Assembly: GCA_937980645.1 (NCBI GenBank)
Contig: CALJPQ010000010.1
Location: 100,797-164,796, forward strand
Direction: 5' to 3'
DNA: 64,000 nt
From: an uncultured Saprospiraceae bacterium
GTDB lineage: Bacteria > Bacteroidota > Bacteroidia > Chitinophagales > Saprospiraceae
Both the position numbers and the translations under genes were made by a program. This document shows positions 8,673 through 18,757 of the stretch, one piece after another (position 1 is the first letter of the stretch; each line of letters begins with the position of its first letter). The notes under the pieces are model-generated. The model had not been told where the DNA came from. It ran no database searches and saw only the letters and a program-made list of their open reading frames with translations.

Positions 8673-9551
8673 TCAGACAGGAAGATAGCGAAAGAGTAAA
8701 GGAAGCAGCCGCAAGCGCTGCTCCAGCGCTACCGATGGCGTCCGATAAAGCGCTGAGAGGGTTTTCCGAAAGATAACCGCCTTTTCCTGGCGGCTCAGCG
8801 GGCGGCGGTTGTGGCGGTCAAAATCCAGCAAAACCTGGCTCAGGATAGCTTGGTATTTGCGCTGGTTCTGGCGCGCCCGCTCTTCCGATTGCGTGGTGTT
8901 GGTCGTGTGCCAACGATATGCCGTCGTCCGTTCAGGCAGGAAATGAACTTTGGCCCGCGCGGCCACATGCAGCCACAAAAAATAGTCGGATATGGTATAA
9001 TCGCGCGAAGGATCTACGTGGAAATCGCGCAACAGCGTACGCCGCACCACCGCCGTAGAGTTGTTAATAAAATTGCCCGTCAGCAACTGCGTAAAAACGT
9101 CGCCTTCGGCGTAGCATTCCCGAAGCGCCTCGTAATCCGGTGCTGCGAAAGAAGCCCCCGTTTCCGAAATGACTTCCACATCCGAATAGGACACGCCGTA
9201 ATCCGAATGGCTTTCCAGAAAATCCACCTGTTTTTGCAGCTTGCGTGGGTCTATCCAGACGTCGTCGCCATCGCAAATGGCCATATACTTCGCCGTGCAG
9301 TAAGGCAGCATGCGCGCTGTATTGGCCGTGATACCCATGTTGCGCTCGGCGGGCAAAAAGACCACGCGGTCGGGATACTTCTCAGCATACGCCCGACAGA
9401 TGTCTGGCGTGCTGTCCTGCGAGCAGTCCTCGCCGATAAATAGCCGCACCGGAAAATCCGATTGCTGTGCCAACACGCCTTCAATGGCCTGGGCAATATA
9501 GCGCTCTACGTTGTAGGCGAGCATATATACGTGTACGGCGACGTCGGACAT
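8673..9551 (-). CDS. Family 2 glycosyltransferase
   Basis: This 292-residue protein has a GT-A fold of the GT2 family. It opens with VHVYMLAYNVERYIAQAIEG, followed by the nucleotide-binding acid in FIGEDCSQDSTPDI and the metal-binding DGDDVW at about residue 95. Such enzymes add one sugar from a nucleotide donor to a lipid-linked repeat unit at the cytoplasmic membrane. Donor and acceptor cannot be read from the sequence. It lies between the flippase (76 nt upstream) and rfbF (19 nt downstream) and is probably part of the same transcription unit. It is the only glycosyltransferase in this cluster, so others needed for the repeat unit must be elsewhere. Confidence 0.9.
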   Translation of the reverse strand: MSDVAVHVYMLAYNVERYIAQAIEGVLAQQSDFPVRLFIGEDCSQDSTPDICRAYAEKYPDRVVFLPAERNMGITANTARMLPYCTAKYMAICDGDDVWIDPRKLQKQVDFLESHSDYGVSYSDVEVISETGASFAAPDYEALRECYAEGDVFTQLLTGNFINNSTAVVRRTLLRDFHVDPSRDYTISDYFLWLHVAARAKVHFLPERTTAYRWHTTNTTQSEERARQNQRKYQAILSQVLLDFDRHNRRPLSRQEKAVIFRKTLSALYRTPSVALEQRLRLLPLLFRYLPV

Positions 9552-9627
9552 TGTTTTTGTTGTAAAGGTGTCAAGTCAAAGGCACAGAGATTGTTCTCAG
9601 GATAAAAGGCGATTTCAGACGGCAAAT

Positions 9628-11091
9628 TCAGCTCCGCCTGCCCACCATTTTCAGGGCTTTTGGCAGAAGGGTATGTCGGATAAACTGCACCTCTTCGGTT
9701 TTAGCCAGCAAGTGCAGACCTAAGTAAGCCACGCCAGCGGCCACGGTCAGAAACAGTAGCGAGGTCAGGCCTTGCGCCAGCGATGCATTTTTCAGCCCAA
9801 ACATCAGGCCGCCTACCAAAGCGCTGATGAGCAGCGTCGGGGCAATGTCGCGCAGTTGCTCGCCAAACGAATAGCGCAGCAGTTGCTTGGAATACCACAC
9901 GTTGATGAGCAGATTGATATACGCAGCAATGACCTCACCGATGATGAGGCCGTAAATGCCAAACGAGATGCCGGCGATGATGGCCAGCGTGATGACGACT
10001 TTTTTGAGCACTTCGAGCCGCAAACTCAAATCAGAGCGCCCCAGCACCAGCAGCATGTTGAGGTTGACTGTGCTGAAGTGAATGGTCAGGCCCGACAGGC
10101 AGAGCAATTGTAACATCGGCACACAGGGTAGCCATTTTTCGCCTACCAGCACCACCACCACTGGCTCAGCCAGCACGGCCAGCACCGTCAGAGCCGGCAC
10201 GATGATGAACGAGCTCAACTGCAACATTTTGCGATAGCCGGCCTTGAGCTTCTCGCGGTCGTCCTGCAACTTGGCCAGCACCGGATACGTAACCGACTGC
10301 ACGGTGCGGAACAGCGTGTTGATGACCATATTGGTGAAGTTGCCCGCCTGGCTGTAATAGCCCAGGGCTGCAGCGCTGAAGAATCGTCCAATGAGCAGCT
10401 TGTAAATGTGAAAGTAGAATTTGTCTAACACCGCAGCCGCCAGGATGCGCCAACCGAAGCCGAATAGCCGCCGAAAGGACTCCCGGCTGAATTGCCCGCT
10501 AGGGCGCCAGCCGCCCAGTATCCAGTAGAGCACGGTCGTTACCAGGTCGAGCACCATAAACCGTGCGACCAGACTCCATACGCCCCAGCCCAAATACGCC
10601 ATAGACACCGCCGCACTACCCGAAAGGGCTACACCTGCCAGGCGCACCAGCGTCTGCGTTTTGAAATCAATCTGCTGGATGAGTACACTGTGCTGCACAA
10701 TGGACAACGCGTTGACGATGAGGCTGATGCCCATGACGCGCACTATCGTCGTCAGCAATGGCTGATGAAAGAACACTGCGATATAGGGCGCTGCGCCAAA
10801 AAGAATGCCGTAAAGCAGCACAGCTGCGACGAGGTTAAACAGAAATGTCGTGGACTTGTCCGCCTCGCTGATGGTCTTTTCCCGAATGAGCGCCGTAGAG
10901 AAACCACTCTCGACGAATACCGCCGAAAAGTCGAAGAAGACCATGACCATAGCCACAACGCCAAAATCTTCGGGCGATAGCAGCCGCGCCAGCAAAATGG
11001 TAACGGCGAAGCTGAGCACGCTGCCGCTGAATTTATCCAGCACGGCCCAGCCCACCGCCGCCAGCGAACGCTCACTGAGGCTTTGCGACAT
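9628..11091 (-). CDS. Wzx/WzxC-like polysaccharide flippase
   Basis: The 487-residue protein is almost wholly hydrophobic, with about 12-14 predicted membrane helices. It has the N-terminal pattern of the polysaccharide transporter (PST/MOP) family: GWAVLDKFSGSVLSFAVTIL followed by LLARLLSPEDFGVVAM. This pattern is closest to WzxC/AmsL-type lipopolysaccharide flippases, which move undecaprenyl-linked repeat units across the inner membrane. It starts 17 nt after the tyrosine kinase stop and is transcribed with it. The Wzx-Wzc pair suggests a Wzy-dependent pathway, but no Wzy polymerase was seen in the window. Confidence 0.92.
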   Translation of the reverse strand: MSQSLSERSLAAVGWAVLDKFSGSVLSFAVTILLARLLSPEDFGVVAMVMVFFDFSAVFVESGFSTALIREKTISEADKSTTFLFNLVAAVLLYGILFGAAPYIAVFFHQPLLTTIVRVMGISLIVNALSIVQHSVLIQQIDFKTQTLVRLAGVALSGSAAVSMAYLGWGVWSLVARFMVLDLVTTVLYWILGGWRPSGQFSRESFRRLFGFGWRILAAAVLDKFYFHIYKLLIGRFFSAAALGYYSQAGNFTNMVINTLFRTVQSVTYPVLAKLQDDREKLKAGYRKMLQLSSFIIVPALTVLAVLAEPVVVVLVGEKWLPCVPMLQLLCLSGLTIHFSTVNLNMLLVLGRSDLSLRLEVLKKVVITLAIIAGISFGIYGLIIGEVIAAYINLLINVWYSKQLLRYSFGEQLRDIAPTLLISALVGGLMFGLKNASLAQGLTSLLFLTVAAGVAYLGLHLLAKTEEVQFIRHTLLPKALKMVGRRS

Positions 11092-11108
11092 GACTCGCCG
11101 GCGGTAGG

Positions 11109-13475
11109 TTAGTTGAAGTTCGAAGTTTTCGGCTTCACCTTGCTCTTATACTGCTGCTTGGTACGGCGCTCCGGCTCGTAGTAGTTTTTACTCTTGCCGT
11201 TGTAGCCATAGCCATACCCATACGTGGCGCCGCCATAGCCGGGTTTGTTAAAGGGCACAGCATTAAGCACGATGAAAGGCCGGTTCAATTTTTCGTTTTT
11301 GGCGATGTCGTCAATAATCTTTAGCTGGCCTTTGTAGGTATATCCCGAACGCACCACGTAAAGCGTAGCATCTGCCAGGTCACGCATCTGGATAGCATCG
11401 GCCACTAAGCCTACGGGCGGTGCGTCGAGAATGATGTAGTCGTAGCGCTCGCGCATTTCAGCCATCAGCTCGCGCAGACGCGACGACAGGATCAGCTCAC
11501 CCGGATTGGGCGGCACCGGCCCGCTGCCGATAAAATCGAGATTGAGGTGCAGCCCAGTGTTGCGCACGATCTGCGAAGCCTTCATCGAGTGGTCAATAAT
11601 GTAGTTCACGATGCCGTCTTCGCCCGGCTCGATGCTCATGTACGTCTCTTGTTTGGGTCGCCGCAAATCCAGCTCGACGATAAGCACCTTTTTGCCCGAA
11701 AGGGCCAGCGTCATGCCGAGGTTAAGGGCGATGAAGGACTTGCCCTCACCCGATGTGCTGGAAGTCATCAGGATGGTCTTGATCGGCGCGTTGGGCGATA
11801 CAAAGGCCAGGTTCGCCCGCAACAGGCGGAACATTTCGGCGATAGCCGTTCGGCTGTTTTCGCGCACGACAAGCTTTTCCTTGCTGGTGCTCTGCCCTAA
11901 CACACCGTAAATAGGCACACTGGTCAGGCGGCTGATATCGTCTTCGGTCTGTACCTTGTCATTGAGGCTTTCGATAAACATAATCAGCCCGATAGGTAAA
12001 GCTAACCCTAAGAAAAAGGCAATCAGCCATATCTGGTTGGGCTTCGGGCTGAGCTTGGCGTAGCTGAGCGCCGGCGGTTCTACGATGAGGCCCTTCGGGC
12101 TGGTAACAGCCATCGAAATGGCTGCTTCTTCGCGCTTTTGCAACAGATAGAGGTACAGTTTTTCCTTGACGTCTTTCTGGCGTTCAATCTCGAGCAGTTC
12201 GCGCTCCCGACGCGGCAGGCTGTACATGCGATTTTCTAACGAAGCGCGTGCACTTTTGCTGGCGCCAGTGGCAATTTCCAGATCTCGCCGGATGGCCCGA
12301 ATGTTTTCAATGATGGTCTCCCGCAGGTTTTGAATTTCTCTCTGCGTCAACAACAGCTCCGGATTAGCAGGGCCGAGGTTCAGCTCCATCTTCTTGCGTT
12401 CGTCGAGCAGCTGGTTGAAGCGTTGCAGCTGGGCTGTCAGTGTGAGGTTATTGATGCTGAGGTTGGTGGGTACAAATTCGAAGTTGTTTCGGTTTTTCAT
12501 CAAAAAGTCCTCGATGGCATTCAGAATTTGGATTTGCACCTCACCGGAAGTGATTTCTTTGTTATACGACGACATTTCTGCCATCAGCTGCGTACCTTCT
12601 GCCCCGAGTTGGATGACTTCATTGGCACGGCGGTAGGCCTCCAGATTACGCTCGGCATCGGAGAGCGTCTGGGCTATCAGGTTGATGCGCTCGTTGACCA
12701 TTTCAATAGTGCTCTCGTATGCCTTATTGCGCAAAGCAATGCTGTTAGCATTGTAAGCCTCCAACAACTCGACAAGAATATCGCGCGCACGCTCAGCCGA
12801 ATGATCCTTGAGCGAAACTTTGAGCGTGCTGGACTGCTCGCCCATAATCTCTACCTTGATAGACTCGGCATACCCCTTAGCGGTACCGTACTCCGACAGG
12901 ATGAGAATACCAATCTTCGTATCGGCATACTTGCCGGGCTTGCGCGATAGCGTCAGAGAGCCCATCGGCAACCTTAGCTCTTTACCAAACTCGCCTTCGT
13001 ACACCTGGCCATACTCCTCTAATTCAAAGGTATATCCTCCGCGACCGTTATCGGTCAGGATGCCGTAAATCTCGGTATCGGGCGTCTCCGGATGCCAGGA
13101 AACCACATACACCGGGCTGTCTTTGTAAAGTACTTTTTTCTTCAGCCCGTCAATGCTGGTGTACTGGTAGTTGAGGTTCAGCTTCTTGACTACTTCCAGC
13201 ATGATGGGGGTTGAGGTGAGTACTAAGGTCTCGTTTTCGAGAATCTTGTTCTTTTTGCCCAGGCCCAATTCCGTAAAAATAATTTCTGCCCCCGGTTGAC
13301 CGGCATTTTCGTCGTCTTTTATCAAAATCAGCCCTTCCGATTTGTACACCGGCAGAGCGTACTTTAAATAAAAATAAGCACCGGTGAGGGCGCCTCCCAG
13401 AAAGAGGACGAACAGGTACCAGTAGCGCAGGCCCTTGTACAGCAGTTGTTTAATGTCGAGTTGATTATTTCCCAT
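11109..13475 (-). CDS. Polysaccharide co-polymerase / tyrosine autokinase (Wzc-like)
   Basis: A 788-residue inner-membrane protein that controls polymer length and export. The N-terminal Wzz domain begins with a membrane helix (YWYLFVLFLGGALTGAYFYL). A long periplasmic coiled-coil region follows, then a second helix (IWLIAFFLGLALPIGLIMFI) near residue 490. The cytoplasmic BY-kinase carries Walker A TSSTSGEGKSFIALN, Walker A' VELDLRRPK and Walker B YIILDAPP, and ends with a tyrosine cluster (YGGATYGYGYGY) that is probably autophosphorylated. I chose the ATG at 13475 because a promoter lies just upstream of it. A longer frame starting at 13535 would reach across that promoter. Confidence 0.93.
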   Translation of the reverse strand: MGNNQLDIKQLLYKGLRYWYLFVLFLGGALTGAYFYLKYALPVYKSEGLILIKDDENAGQPGAEIIFTELGLGKKNKILENETLVLTSTPIMLEVVKKLNLNYQYTSIDGLKKKVLYKDSPVYVVSWHPETPDTEIYGILTDNGRGGYTFELEEYGQVYEGEFGKELRLPMGSLTLSRKPGKYADTKIGILILSEYGTAKGYAESIKVEIMGEQSSTLKVSLKDHSAERARDILVELLEAYNANSIALRNKAYESTIEMVNERINLIAQTLSDAERNLEAYRRANEVIQLGAEGTQLMAEMSSYNKEITSGEVQIQILNAIEDFLMKNRNNFEFVPTNLSINNLTLTAQLQRFNQLLDERKKMELNLGPANPELLLTQREIQNLRETIIENIRAIRRDLEIATGASKSARASLENRMYSLPRRERELLEIERQKDVKEKLYLYLLQKREEAAISMAVTSPKGLIVEPPALSYAKLSPKPNQIWLIAFFLGLALPIGLIMFIESLNDKVQTEDDISRLTSVPIYGVLGQSTSKEKLVVRENSRTAIAEMFRLLRANLAFVSPNAPIKTILMTSSTSGEGKSFIALNLGMTLALSGKKVLIVELDLRRPKQETYMSIEPGEDGIVNYIIDHSMKASQIVRNTGLHLNLDFIGSGPVPPNPGELILSSRLRELMAEMRERYDYIILDAPPVGLVADAIQMRDLADATLYVVRSGYTYKGQLKIIDDIAKNEKLNRPFIVLNAVPFNKPGYGGATYGYGYGYNGKSKNYYEPERRTKQQYKSKVKPKTSNFN

Positions 13476-13501
13476 AGTGAAAGATCGGTTTTGAACTGCG
13501 G

Positions 13502-13532
13502 CGAATTTACGGGTTCTTTTTTGTGAGGGCAA
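13502..13532 (-). promoter_or_regulatory. Promoter of the wzc-like operon
   Basis: On the minus strand a TTG at 13532-13530 is followed after 20 nt by TAAATTCG at 13509-13502, a good -33/-7 pair of the Bacteroidota type. Transcription would start near 13497 and give a leader of about 20 nt before the ATG at 13475. This supports a separate start for wzc, the flippase, the glycosyltransferase and rfbF. Confidence 0.6.
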
Positions 13533-13544
13533 CAATCGTTCCGA

Positions 13545-14519
13545 TTATTCGCGCTCGAAGGGATGCGGCGCTAAAGGGAGTTTCGCAAACGGATGGTAGT
13601 ACTCTCCGTTCAACCCTGTGGGCTGGGCGGTTCGGATCTGGTAAGCGAGTTCTACCGCCTGTGCCGCCTCATCCAAAGAGAAGCCCTGCCCTTGCAGAAT
13701 TTTCTGATAGCTCAAGGTGTGCAAGTCGGTGAAGCCTTCACTGAATTCGACTTCGCGGCCTTCTACGGTAATGGAGCGGAAGGTACGCTGGCCGTTGGCA
13801 GGCTGAAGGGCTTGGGCCAGAACGTCGTAGTTGATGCTCAGGAACCAGTTCACGCGAGCCTTTTCTAAGCGCAAGAAGCCGCAAGCGCGGTCGTGCGTGT
13901 GGATATACACGCGGTTTTCGAGCACCTCGCCAAAGATCCAATGCAGCATATCGAAAAAGTGGATGCCGATATTGGTGGCAATGCCGCCCGATTTTTCGAT
14001 GTTGCCCTTCCAGCTGGCGTAGTACCAGCGCCCGCGCGAGGTAATATAGGTGAGGTCTACATCAAAGACCTTATCTTTGGGTGAGGCGTCCACATATCGC
14101 TTGAGTTCCTGTAAGGCTGGATGCAGGCGCAGCTGCAGAATGGTATAAACGCGACGCCCCGTTTCTTGCTCGATTTCCCGCAGACCATCTACGTTCCAGG
14201 GATTAAGGACCAAAGGTTTTTCGCAAATAACGTCGGCGTCGTTGCGCAATCCGAAGCGGATGTGTGCATCGTGCAAGTAATTGGGCGAGCACACGCTAAC
14301 GTAATCCACTGGCCGCTCCGCTCGCGCTAATTTATTGACATAGCGATCGAAGCGCTCAAACTCAGTGAAAAAGGCAGCATCGGGGAAGTGGCTGTCAATG
14401 ACGCCGACCGAGTCGTTCGGGTCAAACGCCGCCACGAGGGTGTTACCGGTTTCTTTGATGGCGCGCATGTGGCGGGGAGCAACATATCCAGCAGCGCCGA
14501 TGAGAGCAAAGCGTTTCAT
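13545..14519 (-). CDS. wbpB: UDP-2-acetamido-2-deoxyglucuronate 3-dehydrogenase (WbpB/WlbA type)
   Basis: This 324-residue Gfo/Idh/MocA oxidoreductase resembles WbpB along its whole length. It has the NAD-binding start FALIGAAGYVAPRHMRAIKE, SVCSPNYLHDAHI, the catalytic-region motif CEKPLVLNPWN, TYITSRGRWYYASWKGN and the C-terminal EFSEGFTDLHTLSY. WbpB oxidises the C3 hydroxyl of UDP-GlcNAcA on the way to 2,3-diacetamido uronic acids. The ATG at 14519 matches the family start; a longer frame to 14660 would overlap wbpD and is unlikely. It follows wbpD by 34 nt. The aminotransferase partner WbpE and the 6-dehydrogenase WbpA are not in the window. Confidence 0.92.
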   Translation of the reverse strand: MKRFALIGAAGYVAPRHMRAIKETGNTLVAAFDPNDSVGVIDSHFPDAAFFTEFERFDRYVNKLARAERPVDYVSVCSPNYLHDAHIRFGLRNDADVICEKPLVLNPWNVDGLREIEQETGRRVYTILQLRLHPALQELKRYVDASPKDKVFDVDLTYITSRGRWYYASWKGNIEKSGGIATNIGIHFFDMLHWIFGEVLENRVYIHTHDRACGFLRLEKARVNWFLSINYDVLAQALQPANGQRTFRSITVEGREVEFSEGFTDLHTLSYQKILQGQGFSLDEAAQAVELAYQIRTAQPTGLNGEYYHPFAKLPLAPHPFERE

Positions 14520-14553
14520 AATTGGGAAGATGATTGTGAACAAAGGTAAAATA

Positions 14554-15135
14554 TCAGGAAATTTTCCGAACACGACCGTGCCGAAGTTCGTAGCGCTCAC
14601 CGCTACCCGGGCATATCGCCTGTCCACTATCATCGAAATGCAGTCGCTCGCCGTACTCACTCATCCAACCAATCTGGCGGGCAGGATTGCCCACGACTAA
14701 GGCGTAAGGCAGCACGTCTTTCGTAACCACTGCACCGGCCCCAATAAAAGCGAACTCGCCGATATCGTAACCACAAACGATGGTGGCATTTGCCCCAATG
14801 CTGGCGCCACGCCCTACGCGCGTGCGGCGATACTCGCTTTTGCGCTCGACGGCGCTACGCGGATTGAGTACGTTGGTGAACACCATGGAAGGCCCCAGAA
14901 AAACATCGTCGGCGCATTCCACGCCCGCATAAATGGACACGTTGTTCTGCACCTTGACGTTATTGCCCAGCACGACTCCGCCGGCCACAAAGACATTCTG
15001 ACCCAGAATGCAATTGCGGCCTATGCGCGCCCCGGGCATGATGTGACAGAAATGCCAGATGTGCGAGCCTTCACCTATTTCACATCCTTCGTCTATGACT
15101 GCTGTTGGGTGCGCGTAGAAATGGGACTCAGACAC
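14554..15135 (-). CDS. wbpD: UDP-2-acetamido-3-amino-2,3-dideoxyglucuronate N-acetyltransferase (WbpD/WlbB type)
   Basis: A 193-residue left-handed beta-helix acetyltransferase built from hexapeptide repeats, for example IDEGCEIGEGSHIWHFCHIM and IGRNCILGQNVFVAGG. GPSMVFTNVLNPRSAVERK and NPARQIGWMSEYGE are specific for the WbpD/WlbB group, which acetylates the 3-amino group of the UDP-sugar made by WbpB and WbpE. The start is a GTG at 15135; the next in-frame ATG would remove part of the helix. It is the first gene of the leftward cluster, with a -7 box about 20 nt upstream, and wbpB follows directly. Function is confident from the paired context. Confidence 0.92.
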   Translation of the reverse strand: MSESHFYAHPTAVIDEGCEIGEGSHIWHFCHIMPGARIGRNCILGQNVFVAGGVVLGNNVKVQNNVSIYAGVECADDVFLGPSMVFTNVLNPRSAVERKSEYRRTRVGRGASIGANATIVCGYDIGEFAFIGAGAVVTKDVLPYALVVGNPARQIGWMSEYGERLHFDDSGQAICPGSGERYELRHGRVRKIS

Positions 15136-15156
15136 GGTTGCTTTTTTGCTGTATTG

Positions 15157-15164
15157 GAAAAATA
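15157..15164 (-). promoter_or_regulatory. Promoter -7 box of wbpD-wbpB
   Basis: The minus strand reads TATTTTTC, a near match to TAnnTTTG, with a TTG about 23 nt further upstream. It lies 21 nt before the GTG start of wbpD and should drive wbpD and wbpB. The rest of the 167-bp gap up to 15302 shows nothing else. Confidence 0.5.
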
Positions 15165-15302
15165 AACATTGGGAAAACGGCGGCCATCAAGCCAGAGCCA
15201 AACAGTATAGGCCAAAAGTCGTGCCAGCCCGAGGCGGGCAGGGATACCTTCGCGAAGGTATAACCACAAAACTGGATTATTGTCGGCGGGGCGGCAAGTA
15301 AC

Positions 15303-18300
15303 TCAACGCTCCACAATAATACGCCTGCTTAGCGTCCATCTGGGCGTGCGCAAAGACAGCAGGTAAGCAGCACACGGAAGCGCACGCACATCAAGCTTTA
15401 CCCAAATTTCATGTTGCCCGCCCTCGATGTACCGTTGGACGACGGAGCGCCCCAACACGTCGAACAGCATTACCTCTACAGGCACTGGTTCCGGCAGCGT
15501 CATGCCTAACCACACATACTCGCGCGCAGGGTTGGGGAACAGGCGCACCTGAGGCTGTTCGGGCTGTTCGCGCACGCGCACCGTTTCTGTTAGTACCAGC
15601 GTCAGCATTCCCGTACAGCCGCGTGCATCCGTTACCCAGAGCGTGTAGGTGCCCGCCGGCGCGTTGTGAAGTGCCTGTTCATTTCCTACTTCAATGCCTA
15701 CGGCGTTCGTCCAGCGATAACTTAGCGGCGGTGTACCACCGGAAGCGGATAAGTAAGCAGCGCCATTACTCTGACCTTGTAAGGGTTGTACAAGCGAGTC
15801 CACGGCAATATGAATCGCTTCGGGTTGTTCTAAGACAATTTGCACCGTATAAGTGCAGCCAGTGGTTTCGGAGACCAGCAGGGTGTAGGTACCCGCCAAC
15901 AGGTTGGCATTAGTAGCGGTGAAGACGCCATTAGACCACTCGAAGAAGAATGGCCCTGTACCAGCGCTGACACCGACGGCGATGATGCCATCGGCAGCGC
16001 CATGGCAAGAGGGTTCTACAGCATCGAAGTCTAATTGCCCTGTGCAGGCGTTCTGTTCACATGCTTTTGCCATGCCTGTAGCGTATGCTTCGCAGCCACG
16101 CGCATCGCGCACCACCACACCAAAGGGCTGACCGCTGGGCGCTATCTGAGCGGCTGTGTCAGCCAGAAATGTATAGGGTGGGGTGCCGCCCTCGATGCTG
16201 ACAAGCAGGCGCACGCTGTCTTTACCTACACATAATTGATTGACCTTCAGAGTCAATGGCTGGTGTGGGTTGAATAGGCCAGCATCGGCAATGGTCAGGC
16301 AAATGGAGCCGTTATCTGCTGTGGGAACGTCTGCTTTTGCCGCAATCTGAAGATAATACGTCTGGCCGGCATTCAGCTCAGGCACCAGTACATCGCCGTC
16401 GCAGTAACGCGTACGGTCAGAGCAAAATACCGGCTTTAGTTGGGCGCAATCGCCTTCCCAAACGGCCACGGTGTGGTTGAAGGCCGCGCCGGTATTGATG
16501 CGCACCGCGCCCAAGGTGGGCGCCTTGAACTGAAACCACACATCGCTGCTGACCCGCACGGCGCAGGGAGGGCGCCATCCGGAATAGGTAGCGCCGACGT
16601 TAGTGGATGCAACACAGGGCGTATTCAGAGCCACAGGAAGGGCCGAAGCACAGGCGTCGTTGGGGAGCGATACCGTTTTTTCGATACGCAAGGTCGGGCA
16701 TAGGTCGCCCTCTACGGTAGCGAATACTCCGGCCACCTGAGCATAGTATAGCTGCCCGGGTATAAGCGGAGGCAGGCGCAGAGGGCTGCCCTGGGGGTAG
16801 GTTGCCACTTCGGTTAGTGCTGAGCAATTGCCTCGATATACGGTGAGGATATGCGAGAAATTGGCCTGGGCATCGAAGAGCAGTATCTCGCCCGGGGCCA
16901 GGATGGGTACGTGGAAGGAATACCAGACGTCGGCGCGGGCGAGGCGATTGTGCGAGGGCTGCTGAGACGACATGCTCGCATGGCGGTTGGTACCCTGCGG
17001 GCAAGGTGCATCGGGCGCCAGGTAGCGCGCCTGTGCGCATACCTCATTAGGTGGCGGTACGGGCATCTGGTTGATGCGTTCTATCCGTACACATAGCGCT
17101 CCGCGCGACAGGCCAAAGGCACTTTCCGAGCCAGCAATTCGGATGAAATACTCCCGACCGGCCTGAGCCTGGAAACACGCCGTTTCGCCCGTAAAGCCGT
17201 GCTCGTCGCGGTCGGTACAGAGCACCCACGACAGGTGAGTGCAGTCGCCCATGAAGATGCTAACGACGTCGTTAAAATCCGCACCAGTCGTCAGCATGGC
17301 CGGGCCATCGAAATCGGCCACCCAACGAAACCACACACTGCCCACGCCCTCCATCTGGCAGCCACCTGTAGGGCCGCTGTACAGTGCATTTCGGTTGTTG
17401 GCCGCCATACAAGAAACACCGGTACTCAACGTTACGGCATGCGTACAAAAGTCCACGGCTGGCCCAAGTCCGACGACCTTGATGTTGTCTAAACCCACCC
17501 AATAGCCACGCGCACCACCATCGCGGTATTCAAACACTAACCGCCATTGCAGCGAGCGATATGCCGACAGGCTAAAGCGGAAAGAACCGTAATCGGGGAA
17601 GAAAGGGCCAGCTACCTTACACCTTCGGGCGCAAACAACGGTATCATTTTTCCTGCCTCATTTTCCAGATAGACGGCAAAAGACTCAGTTCCCGAATAGC
17701 GCATGATGGCATCGAAGGTCAGCTCGTATTCCATAAAGTCGGTGCCCGGAAACCACGGAGAGCGCAAGCGAATATGTGTAGGTGCTGCAGCATCGCCCTG
17801 AGCGTTATCATCGAAGAAAGTAAAACAGGTTCCGTTCATGGAGTTACCCTGATAGAAAGCGGACGATCCGAGGGGCACAAAACCGAACGACCAGCCTGCG
17901 GGGCCAGATAGGGTTTCGCTCTCCCACCCTGCGGGTAACCCACAGCCATCGAAGGCTTCGCGCAAGGCAAAAGCACCACTGCCACTGGCCGTTATGCGAA
18001 TGTTGTCAATGCCGGCATAGCGTCCCTGGCTGCCGGCCGGGCTGGCATAGCGCACGATGAGCCGGGTCGGTGCTGTCCAGGGCAGGAAGGCCAGATCTGC
18101 TCGGAAACGGAAGTTATCGCTACTACCCAGTGGTTCGTAGTTGGTCATGAAATTATCGTAGCGCGCCAGCACGTGCTCCTGCAAGCCATCGGTCGCCACC
18201 ACCTCGAGCACATCCTGATCGCCAAATTTGAAGTGGATGTTCATGCGGCATTCGACCTCGGTAAAAGTACTCCAGTCAAATGACGGCGAGATGAGTTCCA

Positions 18301-18583
18301 GCACGTGTGCCGGGGCCTGCTTTCCGCCAGAACGGCCATCTATGAAAAAAAAGCAGGTGCCGTCTATGCTTTGGTCCACTGCATCGGGTACCTGGGCCAG
18401 TCCTACGTACCACAGGGGTGCAAGAGTATCCCCCTGAATGCGCACCTGCCAACCCGCTGGCAATGCGCACGCGTTGAAGTCTTCGTACAGCAGTATTGCA
18501 GCATCTGGCGCTTGTGCCATCGCCGGAGAGTAAGCCATTGCCTGAAGAAGCAGAGAGAACCAGAACTGTCTCTTATTTGCCAT
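15303..18583 (-). CDS. T9SS-exported adhesin with two choice-of-anchor J domains, broken by one frameshift near 17616
   Basis: Two frames, 18583-17612 and from about 17618 to 15303, join into one protein of about 1093 residues if one base is restored. The N-terminus is a signal peptide (MANKRQFWFSLLLQAMAYSP..AQ). Two choice-of-anchor J (cleaved-adhesin-like) domains follow, marked by LLYEDFNACALPAGWQV with YAGIDNIRITASG, and AFDGCGLPAGWES with YWVGLDNIKVVG. Then come three Cys-rich beta domains (NDACASALPVALNTPC, VWFQFKAP), two SprB-like repeats (AGTYTLLVSETTGC, AGTYTLWVTDARGC), and a type A T9SS sorting domain (RLFPNPAREYVWLG to RRIIVER). The break lies inside the second anchor J domain, where GTAAGG replaces an expected GTAAAGG. 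The cause may be sequencing error or a real mutation. Role: surface attachment, inferred. Confidence 0.85.
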
Positions 18584-18757
18584 ATTTAGCCCTGTTGAAC
18601 ATGTACCCCTTAAACCCAAAGTTCGGAGTTCCGTTGGCACTCCAGGCCCACAAAAACGCCTTGTGCCCGGTAGCGGACATGATTTGGGACAGCATTTTCA
18701 TCTGACAAGTTACGAAGCGGTTGAAAGTCCAGGGATCTGCGGACGCATTGCGGCCCC

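Noticed and set aside
8811..9443. Rightward frame of 210 codons opposite the glycosyltransferase
   Set aside because: The leftward frame has all GT2 motifs; the rightward one has none and no promoter.
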